Source: JALHTV01 sp049510055 (lineage in GTDB: Bacteria > Planctomycetota > Phycisphaerae > SM23-33). Taken from it: a stretch of DNA of 43,923 bases. Positions 32,860 through 41,000 of the stretch are shown here, in pieces. Location of the stretch: contig JBEKZI010000028.1 in NCBI GenBank assembly GCA_049510055.1, positions 1 to 43,923 on the forward strand. Reading direction: 5' to 3'. Position numbers and translations under genes: made by a program. Numbering within the stretch: position 1 is the stretch's first letter; the number at the start of each line of letters is the position of its first letter. The notes below the pieces were generated by a model. The model was not told the origin of the DNA, ran no database searches, and saw only the letters and a list, made by a program, of their open reading frames with translations.

Positions 32860-35253
32860 TTATTGTACCGCCGGCCGGCCACGGCGACGCCTCAGAAGGT
32901 ACAGCACCAGCGTCACGACATAGGCCGCGACGGCGGCGCCCGAAACCCATCGGCCGACCAGAAATCCCGTGGGCAGGTATTCCAGGCGGAACGCGTGCCG
33001 CCCGGCCGCCAACGGGACGGCCCGCAGGCAGTAGTCGGCCGGCATGACGGTGTAATCCTTCTGACTACTGCCGGCCAGCGCGCGGGCGCGCCAAAACTTG
33101 CTGTACGCGTCGGTAATCAGCAGGATGGCCGGCGCCGACAGCTCGGCCTGGATCGTCAGACAATCGGTCGACGAGTCGGTCACCTTCGCCCAGCCGGCGT
33201 TGGCGATGCCGGCGGGGGCGATGGCGGGCGGCTCTTCGAGGATCACGGTCCGGCAGGGATCGAAGTCAGGCGCCCTCAAGGCCGCCAATACCTTGTCGGG
33301 ATCGTCGCACAGGCGATACTGCCCCACCAATTGCAGCCGGCCCAGCAGCGAAGGCAGGGGAATCACGGCCATCCGCCCATTCTGCGGCAGCAACACCGCA
33401 CGGCATCGCAGCAGGGTCAAGAAGGCCGTGGGCTGCAACGCCCCGACGTGCTGAAAATAATCCACGTTGTCGGCCGGCCAGCCCTGCGTGAAGTAGATGA
33501 ATTGCATGTAGCGCCGCAACACGAAGGAATCGTAGCCCCACAAATCCAACCCCCCCGTCGTCATGGCCAGATCGGGCAGGAGCGGATCGAGGATGCGAGA
33601 CTCATCCGCCGTGGGCCCGGCAAGCTGGCAAAGCTCCGGGGGCTGATCCGCCGCCAACTCGAAGGTGGGCCGCTGGGTGAAGCGGTCAAAGACGACCAGC
33701 TCCGCCAGCACCACAACCGCCAGGAGATATCCCGCTCGCGGCGTCAGGCGCGTCAGGACGAAAATCAGCGCGATGAGCCCCGCCGTGGCCGCGGCGATCA
33801 GCACCGATTGGCTCGCGAAAACGCCGACGTGGCGCGCATAGCCGGCCTGGCTGAACATCTGCGGGTAGCCCTTGGCTAACCACGATTCGTCGCTCTGCTG
33901 CATGGCGTGCAGCCAGTCTGGCCAGACCTTCGGCTGCGGGTCGGACGCCCAGGACCGCAGGGCTAAGCCAGCGACGACCAACGCGATCGCCACGGCCCCG
34001 GCGATGGCGGCCGAACCCAGGCGGCTTCGCCGCTGCGACACCAAGGCCTGCAACCCCACGCCGGCGAGCATGGCCAGGAACATCGTGGCCGGGTAGAGGA
34101 AGCGGCCGCTGTTGCGGAACCGATCAAACCCCGGCAGGTAGTCGTGCGTCAGCCGGAACACCCAAGGCAGGTAGCCCCCCATGGCCAGCACGAGCAGGAT
34201 CAGGACCATCGGGGCCGAAAAGCGGCGCTTGCTCGACGGCCCCAGGATCGCCCCATACAGCGCCAGGCCCAGCCCCGCCACGCCGATGAAGGGCTGGACC
34301 TCCCAGGAGAACCATCGGCCCCAGTAGTCCACGCCGGGCACGCCGCCGAAGAAGGCAGGGGCCAGGAAGCAGGCGAAATTTTCAGGGGGAAAGGAATACT
34401 GAGCGGCCTTGGCAATGTCCAAGCCGCCGCTGCGAAGCACCTCGGAGGACTCGCTGACCGTCGTCAGCAGTTGCACGGCCGCGATGGCCGCGGCGGCGGC
34501 GAACATGGCCGCTATCGCGCCGAGGGAAACCCATCGCCGCCGGGCCTTGACGAGATTGACCAGGCCGTACACCCCCGCCGTCACGGCGGTATAGAAAAAG
34601 TACTGAGGATGCCCGGCCAGGACCTGCATCGCCACCGCCAGCGTCCCGACCAGGACCCACCCCAGCGAGGGCCGGTCGATCAGGGCGTCGACGGCCAGCA
34701 GCACCAGCGGCGCCCAAGCCATCGTGCACAGGTGCGGTAGGTGTCCCGGCAGCAGTTGCAGGAACACCGCCCCCGAGAGCATCAGCACCACGGCGGCCGT
34801 CAGCGACGCCAATACCCCCAGCCGGCGATAAGAGGCCCAGGCGTACATGAACACGCCCGTCAGCCACAGGTTCAGGGCCATGCTGAGGTTCAATGCGGTC
34901 GCCAGCGGCAGGACCATGAACAGCCAATTGGGCGGGTACAGCAGGGCGGACTGCATCCCGCCGAAGTAAGGGCTCCCACAGAAAATATGAGGGTTCCACA
35001 GCGCCAGGTTGCCCTTGGCCAGCTCGCCGAACCCAAACTGCCGCCAGTAGGCGAACTGTTTGAACAAATCGTCAGCCGTGTTCACTTTCCCGATCACCTG
35101 GCCGGGCGAGAGGAACAAGACGTCGGCGAAGATCGCCAGCGTCAGCGCGGCCAGCACGGCAACGGCGATCACGTGTACGCGCCACGAAGGCCGCGGCGGC
35201 GCCGGCTCAGGCAAGGCGACGGCTTCGGCGATTTGCGATGGCTGGTCTGTCAT
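32860..35253 (-). CDS. YfhO-family polytopic membrane protein
   Basis: This 797-residue protein has about 13 membrane helices. The conserved YfhO region lies near residues 55-115: NTADDLFKQFAYWRQFG, then NLALWNPHIFCGSPYFGG and LLYPPNWLF. GHPQYFFYTAV is near 222, and a C-terminal soluble part ends with one helix (VVTLVLYLLRRRRG). YfhO proteins have a GT-C-like fold and are linked to glycosylation of teichoic or other envelope polymers in some bacteria. Placed 36 nt before ispD and near the TMTC-like and GT2 genes, it likely belongs to the same envelope-glycan set. The substrate is unknown. Confidence 0.85.
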   Translation of the reverse strand: MTDQPSQIAEAVALPEPAPPRPSWRVHVIAVAVLAALTLAIFADVLFLSPGQVIGKVNTADDLFKQFAYWRQFGFGELAKGNLALWNPHIFCGSPYFGGMQSALLYPPNWLFMVLPLATALNLSMALNLWLTGVFMYAWASYRRLGVLASLTAAVVLMLSGAVFLQLLPGHLPHLCTMAWAPLVLLAVDALIDRPSLGWVLVGTLAVAMQVLAGHPQYFFYTAVTAGVYGLVNLVKARRRWVSLGAIAAMFAAAAAIAAVQLLTTVSESSEVLRSGGLDIAKAAQYSFPPENFACFLAPAFFGGVPGVDYWGRWFSWEVQPFIGVAGLGLALYGAILGPSSKRRFSAPMVLILLVLAMGGYLPWVFRLTHDYLPGFDRFRNSGRFLYPATMFLAMLAGVGLQALVSQRRSRLGSAAIAGAVAIALVVAGLALRSWASDPQPKVWPDWLHAMQQSDESWLAKGYPQMFSQAGYARHVGVFASQSVLIAAATAGLIALIFVLTRLTPRAGYLLAVVVLAELVVFDRFTQRPTFELAADQPPELCQLAGPTADESRILDPLLPDLAMTTGGLDLWGYDSFVLRRYMQFIYFTQGWPADNVDYFQHVGALQPTAFLTLLRCRAVLLPQNGRMAVIPLPSLLGRLQLVGQYRLCDDPDKVLAALRAPDFDPCRTVILEEPPAIAPAGIANAGWAKVTDSSTDCLTIQAELSAPAILLITDAYSKFWRARALAGSSQKDYTVMPADYCLRAVPLAAGRHAFRLEYLPTGFLVGRWVSGAAVAAYVVTLVLYLLRRRRGRPAVQ

Positions 35254-35294
35254 GGACCGGATTCGGCGAAAAGTCCTCTATGGCGGTGTATTGG

Positions 35295-35375
35295 GCGCGG
35301 TGGGGCTCCCGCCCCACCGCGCACGTGCTTGCCTGCAAAAGTCCGGTCAGGTGGCGGGGCAGAAGCCCCGCCACC
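35295..35375. repeat. two strong hairpins between trpG and yfhO
   Basis: A perfect 11-bp stem GCGCGGTGGGG/CCCCACCGCGC (35295-35305/35312-35322, loop CTCCCG) is followed by a perfect 10-bp stem GGTGGCGGGG/CCCCGCCACC (35350-35359/35366-35375, loop CAGAAG). The arms are alike. No T-run is adjacent on either strand. They may block read-through from trpG or be copies of a REP-like element. Confidence 0.6.
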
Positions 35376-35400
35376 CCCAAGGCAATTCTGAAAACCATCC

Positions 35401-35976
35401 CTAAAGCTTCAGGAAATTGGCCAGCAGTTTGTGGCCATGGTCCGTCAGAAAGCTTTCGGGGTGGAACTGCACGCCTTCGGTCGGGGCCGATTTGCTGCGG
35501 ATGCCCATCAGTTCGCCAAGGTCCACGCTCCAGGCGGTCTGTTCGAAGTCCGCGTCCAGTCCCACGGGATCGACCATCAGGCTATGGTACCGCGTGGCCG
35601 TGAAAGGATTGGGCAGCCCGGCGAAGATCGTCCTTCCGTCGTGGCGGATTTGGCTGGTCTTGCCGTGCATCAGGCGGCCGGCCCGCATCACCTTGCCGCC
35701 GAAGACCTGCCCGATGGCCTGATGGCCCAGGCAGACGCCCAGGACGGGAATCCTGCCGTGGAAGTAGCGGACGTAATCGCAGCTCAGCCCGGCCTCGTTG
35801 GGCGTGCACGGCCCCGGCGAGATGATCAGGTGCGTGGGCTTGTACGTCGCCTGGGCCTGGGCCGGCGGCATGACGTCGTTGCGGATGACCTGAATGTCAA
35901 AGCCGCGCTCCAGCTCCCCGATCCGCTGGAGCAGGTTGTAGGTAAAGCTGTCATAGTTGTCCAACAACAGGATCAT
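35401..35976 (-). CDS. trpG: glutamine amidotransferase component of anthranilate/aminodeoxychorismate synthase
   Basis: This 191-residue class I glutamine amidotransferase begins ILLLDNYDSFTYNLLQ, which marks the TrpG/PabA family. The catalytic Cys is in GVCLGHQAIGQVFGG (about 77), and His and Glu in GVQFHPESFLTDHG (about 170). The oxyanion strand is SPGPCTPNEAG (about 56). It supplies ammonia to chorismate in tryptophan or folate synthesis; sequence cannot separate TrpG from PabA and neither partner subunit gene is present here. The ATG at 35974-35976 fits the family start, and a -10 box lies 6 nt before it, so the mRNA is probably leaderless. Confidence 0.9.
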   Translation of the reverse strand: MILLLDNYDSFTYNLLQRIGELERGFDIQVIRNDVMPPAQAQATYKPTHLIISPGPCTPNEAGLSCDYVRYFHGRIPVLGVCLGHQAIGQVFGGKVMRAGRLMHGKTSQIRHDGRTIFAGLPNPFTATRYHSLMVDPVGLDADFEQTAWSVDLGELMGIRSKSAPTEGVQFHPESFLTDHGHKLLANFLKL

Positions 35977-35982
35977 CCTGCC

Positions 35983-36012
35983 ATCGTATGCTATCGGGCC
36001 AAGGAGGGTCAA
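35983..36012 (-). promoter_or_regulatory. trpG promoter, leaderless
   Basis: On the minus strand TTGACC (complement of 36007-36012), 18-nt spacer, TACGAT (complement of 35983-35988) lies 6 nt before the ATG. The hexamers equal those at 20102-20130. Confidence 0.5.
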
Positions 36013-36015
36013 GCC

Positions 36016-36030
36016 GCCTGGACGGCAGGC
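36016..36030. repeat. small hairpin after gspF-like gene
   Basis: GCCTG-GACGG-CAGGC lies just downstream of the gspF-like stop codon. It has no T-run and lies next to the trpG -35 box. Confidence 0.35.
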
Positions 36031-36037
36031 AGAGTGA

Positions 36038-37006
36038 CTAGATGTTGGGGATCTCCAACAGGGGTTTGGCCACCGTCACAATCTGGTACGCCATCCACAG
36101 CATGAGCGTGAAGTAGATGAGCCGCGGTACCCAGCGGGCCAAGGACGCCAGGCGCGACTGGGCGGCTTCGGCCTCGTTGGCGGCCAGGCGAGCCGTGGCG
36201 TCATCCAGCATGCCGGACTCCTCGGCGGTGGACCAGATGGCGGTGAAGTCCGCGGGAATCCCCCGCGGAAAACCCTCCCAGGCCTGGTGGCCCTGGCGGA
36301 CGGAGCGGACGGCCCCGTTCAGCCAGCCCGCCACGGTCGCGTTGCCGCAGACGGCCGTCGCCTGGGGCAGGGCCTGCGTGATCGGCACGCCAGCCCGGTG
36401 GAGCATGCCGAACGCCCGGCAGAACCGGCCCAGGCTCAGGTGCAGCAGGCCCCCGCCCAGCAGGGGAATGTTCAAGGCCACCGCGTCCAGGATGCGCCGC
36501 AACAGGCCCGTCGGAGGCGTGAACCGGATCACGGCCCACAGCGCCGCCACGACGGCATACGGCGGGGCCAGGAATTTCAGGACGCTCAGAACATATCCGT
36601 TCACGTCGTAATGCCCCAGAAACATATCCGGCAGTGGCAGCAGCAGCGCCGCGACGTGGAAGATCACCAACGGATACGACAGCTCCGAAATGACGGTCCG
36701 CTTGAGCTTCTGGCGGAAGGCGTACCAGTCCGCCAGCTCCCGCATGGCCCGGTCCACGTTGCCGGCCGTCTCGGCGGCGCGAACGACGAGCACGTCCATC
36801 GGCGGAAATTTTCCGGGCCTGGCGGCCATGGCCTCCCACAACTGCGAGCCGCGCGCGATGGCGTCACCGAGCCGCCGCATCTGGCTAGCCAGCGGCCCCC
36901 ACCTGTTCGCGCCCACGGTGGCCAGGGCCTTTTTGATCGGCACGCCGGCCTGGAGCAGCACCGCCAGATTGTGGTACACCGTCGCGCGTTTGCCGAGCTT
37001 ACTCAT
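36038..37006 (-). CDS. type II secretion GspF/PilC-like inner-membrane platform protein, orphan
   Basis: This 322-residue protein has the two-domain T2SSF organisation. Domain 1 (about 5-120) reads LAVLLQAGVPIKKALATVG and VRAAETAGNVDRAMRELADWY. Domain 2 (about 200-320) reads CRAFGMLHRAGVPITQALPQATAVCGN and WSTAEESGMLDDATARLA. Membrane helices lie near 120-140, 155-175 and 290-310. The PilC/GspF family forms the platform for pseudopilus or pilus assembly. The usual partners (GspE/PilB ATPase, pilins, secretin) are absent from the window, so it is either an orphan or acts with genes elsewhere. It is slightly shorter than typical GspF (about 400), lacking N-terminal sequence. Confidence 0.85.
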   Translation of the reverse strand: MSKLGKRATVYHNLAVLLQAGVPIKKALATVGANRWGPLASQMRRLGDAIARGSQLWEAMAARPGKFPPMDVLVVRAAETAGNVDRAMRELADWYAFRQKLKRTVISELSYPLVIFHVAALLLPLPDMFLGHYDVNGYVLSVLKFLAPPYAVVAALWAVIRFTPPTGLLRRILDAVALNIPLLGGGLLHLSLGRFCRAFGMLHRAGVPITQALPQATAVCGNATVAGWLNGAVRSVRQGHQAWEGFPRGIPADFTAIWSTAEESGMLDDATARLAANEAEAAQSRLASLARWVPRLIYFTLMLWMAYQIVTVAKPLLEIPNI

Positions 37007-37130
37007 GCGCTGCCGACCCCGGCGGCCTTGCGGACCCTTTGCTGAATCGCGGAAGCGGAAAGCGAAAAAAGTCGCGGCGAGAACCTTGCAGACGTCAGCC
37101 GCCTGAATGACTCCGGCGGTTTTTAGTCCA

Positions 37131-37388
37131 TCAGTCCACGGCCACGACTTTCTGCACGGAGGGGACCTTCTCCCTCAAATGGCGCTCGACGCCCATCTTC
37201 AGCGTCATGGCCGCCGAGGGGCAGCCGTGGCAGGCGCCCTGAAGACGGACCGACACCGTGCCGGCTGACTCATCAACGTCGACCAGCTCGATGTCGCCGC
37301 CGTCGGCTTGGAGAAGGGGACGAATATGATCTATCACCGCCTGCACCTGCGGACGAATTCCTGCGTTGGTGTTGGAGGGTTTCGGCAT
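37131..37388 (-). CDS. NifU C-terminal domain (Nfu-type) Fe-S scaffold protein
   Basis: This 85-residue protein is a single Nfu domain. IRPLLQADGGDIELVDVDE is near residue 22, and the cluster-binding CHGCPSAAMTLKMGVER near 53-69 contains the CxxC motif. Nfu proteins carry or deliver [4Fe-4S] clusters. It is a minimal stand-alone form without a NifU N-terminus. The next gene upstream is the divergent nrdJ region. A perfect -10 box with a large palindrome lies about 85 nt upstream (see 37479-37504), so regulation is likely. Confidence 0.92.
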   Translation of the reverse strand: MPKPSNTNAGIRPQVQAVIDHIRPLLQADGGDIELVDVDESAGTVSVRLQGACHGCPSAAMTLKMGVERHLREKVPSVQKVVAVD

Positions 37389-37420
37389 CTTGGGCCCTTC
37401 TATTTTTTAATCGCGTCCAG

Positions 37421-37443
37421 GTCCGCCCTGCCTACCGGCGGAC
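37421..37443. repeat. hairpin upstream of the Nfu gene
   Basis: GTCCGCC (37421-37427) and GGCGGAC (37437-37443) form a perfect 7-bp stem with the 9-nt loop CTGCCTACC, which contains the dispersed CTGCC core. It would lie in the nfu mRNA leader. Confidence 0.4.
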
Positions 37444-37478
37444 GGGCCCGTATCGCATGATCCGGCTTGCCGGAAGTG

Positions 37479-37504
37479 ATTATATCGCCCCGGCCGGGGC
37501 GATA
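37479..37504 (-). promoter_or_regulatory. Nfu gene promoter with a 22-bp perfect palindrome
   Basis: A perfect TATAAT reads on the minus strand (complement of 37479-37484). Directly upstream of it, and overlapping its first two bases, is a perfect 22-bp inverted repeat at 37483-37504 with arms TATCGCCCCGG and CCGGGGCGATA, filling the place of the spacer and -35. No good -35 box is seen. This is the layout of a promoter under a dimeric regulator. Confidence 0.45.
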
Positions 37505-37768
37505 CCGCACGGAAATTTCAGACAATCGCAGGCGGGAGCAAGGGCCTTTTCAGTAGGCGGGGCGGGGCCCAAACGGCATGCTCGCCGCCTCAGTGTCGCA
37601 TCTGCCAACAGCTTTCAACAGGTTGTACACCTCTGGCTAACAAAACCCCATATATAGGATACGCTTGACTTAAACACACAATCATGTTAGTCTGTTGTTA
37701 GGTGTTTATTGGTGTTGAGAAGCAATAGTTGTTTCGCGTAACTCTTTTCGGATAATTGCCTTGTATTG

Positions 37769-37777
37769 TGTTACAAT
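37769..37777 (+). promoter_or_regulatory. extended -10 promoter element of nrdJ
   Basis: TGTTACAAT gives TG plus a TACAAT -10 (5 of 6). The preceding base makes GTGTTACAAT, which is identical to the element upstream of leuD. No clear -35 box, as expected for an extended -10 promoter. It overlaps the first NrdR-like box. Confidence 0.5.
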
Positions 37778-37786
37778 ATTTTGTGG
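37771..37786 (+). promoter_or_regulatory. NrdR-box-like operator 1
   Basis: TTACAATATTTTGTGG keeps the central CwAtATnTwG of the published NrdR box (acaCwAtATaTwGtgt) and most flanking positions. It overlaps the -10 of nrdJ. Confidence 0.55.
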
Positions 37787-37802
37787 TTTTTGTTATTGAC
37801 GG

Positions 37803-37818
37803 CTCCTATATGTTGGGT
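37803..37818 (+). promoter_or_regulatory. NrdR-box-like operator 2
   Basis: CTCCTATATGTTGGGT keeps CTATATGTTG in the core. Its centre is exactly 32 bp from that of box 1 (16-bp gap), the paired spacing known for NrdR sites. Confidence 0.5.
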
Positions 37819-38085
37819 TACATCTTCAAACCGGATCGCATGTCGGAAAGACTGGCCTGTCGACCGGTAAGCGGGTTAGTGGCACCATACCGGCTCACAT
37901 ATAGCAAAGGAGCGAGGTTCCGCGTCGTACCGCCCCATCGTGTCGGTTAGTTTTTTTGCGTTCGGCGGTGCGAATCGATGTGAGAGTTCCTGACCCCGGC
38001 GCGCCGGGGCAGGCGGGTTGCAAGCAACGGTCGGACACGAACGAAGCAAGGCAAAAAATCCCTTCAAGACGTTGGAGATGTGTTT

Positions 38086-41000
38086 ATGCCGCCTCCTGAA
38101 TCGGCCAAGTTCGCCGAAAGTTCTACCGAAAACACGCAAAACGCCGCCACGCGCAGCGCTCAAGACGGTCTGGTCATCGAGCAGGTCTTCTCGTCGCCCG
38201 GGGAGCACCCCTTCGATCAGATCGTCTGGGAGAAGCGCACCGCCAAGATCGCCGACGAGAAGGGCGCCACGATCTTCGAGCAGCACGACGTGGAAGTCCC
38301 GGCCGAGTGGAGCCAGCTGGCCACCAACGTCGTCGCCAGTAAGTACTTCTACGGCGAGAAGGGCAAGTCCCAACGCGAGCATTCCGTCCGCCAGCTGGTC
38401 CACCGCGTCACAAGGACCATCGCCGACTGGGGCAAGGCCGACGGCCTGTTCGCCAGCGACGAGGACGCCGAGCGCTTCTACCAGGAGCTGACGTACCTGT
38501 GCGTCCACCAGATCGCCGCCTTCAACTCGCCGGTCTGGTTCAACGTGGGGCTATACCACCAGTCCGGCATTCCCGGCTCGGAGGGCAACTTCCACTGGGA
38601 CGCCGCCGCCAACGGACCGGTCAAGACGCTGCACAGCTACGAATACCCCCAGGCCTCGGCCTGCTTCATCCAGTCCGTCCAGGACACGATGGAGGACATC
38701 ATGCGCCTGGCCCACGCCGAGGCCATGCTGTTCAAGTACGGCTCGGGCACGGGCACGGACCTGTCCACGCTCCGCAGCAGCCGCGAGAAGCTCGCCGGAG
38801 GCGGCAAGCCCTCCGGGCCCTTGAGCTTCATGCGGGTGTACGACCAGATCGCCGCGGTGGTCAAGTCCGGCGGCAAGACCCGCCGGGCGGCCAAGATGCA
38901 GTCCCTGCGGTGCGATCATCCGGACATCCGCGAGTTCATCACCTGCAAGATGAACGAGGAGAAGAAGGCCTGGGCGCTGATCGAGCAGGGCTACGATGGC
39001 TCGTTCAACGGCGAGGCCTACAGCTCCGTGATGTACCAGAACGCCAATCTCTCGGTCCGCCTGACGGATGAGTTCATGAAGGCGGCCGAGGAAGGCGGAA
39101 GCTGGCAGACCTTCGCGGTCACCACCCGCAAGCCGATGGAGACGCACAAGGCCGAGGAACTGCTGAACCTCATCGCCGAGGCCACGCACGTCTGCGGCGA
39201 TCCGGGCGTGCAGTACCACACCACCGTCAACCGCTGGCACACCTGCCCGGAGGGCGGGGAAATCTGCGCGTCCAACCCGTGCAGCGAGTACATGTTCCTC
39301 AACGACTCGGCCTGCAACCTGGCCAGCTTGAACCTGATGAAGTTCCGCCGCCCCGACGGCAGCTTCGACGTCGAGCGCTTCCGTGCCGCCGTGCGGCTGA
39401 CGATCATCGCCCAGGAAATCCTGGTCGATCACGGCAGCTATCCCAACGAGCGGATCTGCCGCAACAGCCACGACTATCGCGCGCTGGGGCTGGGATTCGC
39501 CAACCTCGGCGCGCTGGTGATGGCCATGGGCCTGCCTTACGACGGCGACGCCGGAAGGACCTACGCCGCGGCCGTCACGGCCGTCATGACCGGCGCCGCC
39601 TACGCCACCAGCGCCGAGCTGTCCAGCCGGCTGGGACCGTTCCCCCAATTCATCCACAACCGCCACCCCATGCTGAAGGTCGTCGCCATGCACCGCTCGG
39701 CCGTGGACGGCATTTCCCGGGAGCATTGCCCGCCCGACCTGCTGGCCGCCGCGGAGGCCGCCTGGGACGAGGCCCTGGCCGCCGGCAAGCACCTGGGATT
39801 CCGCAACGCCCAGGTCACCGTCATCGCCCCCACCGGCACCATCGGCTTCATGATGGACTGCGACACCACCGGCATCGAGCCGGAGGTCGCGCTGGTAAAG
39901 TACAAGCAACTGGCCGGCGGCGGCCTGTTCAAGCTCGTCAACCGCACGGTGCCGCTGGCGCTGGAAGTTTTGGGCTACGATGACAAGGCCGTCAGCGACG
40001 TCCTGGCCCACATCGACGAGCACGACACCATCGAGGGCGCTCCCGCCCTAAAGGAAGAGCACCTGAACGTCTTTGACTGCTCCTTCAAACCGGCCAAGGG
40101 CAGCCGCTGCATCCACCACATGGGCCACATCCGCATGATGGCCGCGGTGCAGCCGTTTATCTCCGGGGCGATTTCCAAGACCGTCAACATGCCCAAGGAG
40201 TCCACCGTCCAGGACGTCAAGAACGTCTACCTGGAGGGCTGGAAGCTGGGCCTGAAGGCCGTGGCCATCTACCGCGACGGGTCCAAGCGCGTCCAGCCTC
40301 TCAGCGTCAGCAAGAAGGGCAAGGACGACGAGGTCGAAAAGCCCGCCGCCGGCCATCCGGCCGAAGCTGGCAAGCCCAACCGCCATCGGCTGCCGGCTAC
40401 CCGGCCGTCAATCACCCACAAGTTCGAAGTCGGCGGCCACGAAGGCTACCTCAACGTCGGGCTGTTCGAGGACGGCCAGCCGGGCGAACTGTTCATCACC
40501 ATGGCCAAGGAAGGTTCCACCGTCGGCGGCATGATGGATGCCTTTGCCACGGCCATCAGCCTGTGCCTGCAGTACGGCGTGCCGCTTGAGGCGCTGGTCC
40601 GCAAGTTCACCCACCAGCGATTCGATCCCAGCGGCATGACCGCCAACCGCGACATCCCCTTCGCCAAGAGCATTGTGGATTACATCTTTCGTTGGTTGGG
40701 TCTGACGTTCCTGGAAGAGTTTCGTAAAGCTCACTTGCCGGTCCGGACGGGATCGGCGGGATCCGTTAAGGCTGCGCCCGAGGCTGTCAAGGAAGATGCC
40801 CCCTCGGACAAGGATGGCGCCGACCAGACCGCGAGCAAGGAAGTTCGCCGGTCTGGCGGCGCGCTATTGCCGGGGGTGTACCTGCCCGGCGGCGACGGCA
40901 CTGGCGGGATCGAAGCCTTCCAGTCCGCCGTGCTGCTGGCCGGACAGCAGCGGCTCGATCGCCTGGCCAAGGGCGCGGACGTCGAGCGGGTGATCGAACG

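Larger units (their letters stand above)
37389..38085. other. 697-nt gene-free divergent regulatory region between nfu and nrdJ
   Basis: No convincing gene is present. Besides the nfu palindrome/promoter and the nrdJ control sites it holds a clearly AT-rich stretch (about 37630-37830). Then follows a leader of about 300 nt before nrdJ with a CCGGTA/TACCGG stem (37864-37869/37888-37893) and a 7-T run (37951-37957). A 16-bp palindrome CCCCGGCG/CGCCGGGG lies at 37994-38009. A third NrdR-like sequence at 37645-37660 (ACCCCATATATAGGAT) may be a degenerate extra site. Confidence 0.6.

Noticed and set aside
37097..37124. Plus-strand terminator-like hairpin with five T residues between the gspF-like and nfu genes
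   Set aside because: Both genes are on the minus strand, so it would end no known transcript. The stem is only 7 bp including a G-U, with an 11-nt loop.
37820..38085. Cobalamin riboswitch in the nrdJ leader
   Set aside because: I could not find the conserved B12 box (GCCAGGAGACC-like) or the AGGGAA/GGTG core, although the leader length made it worth looking.
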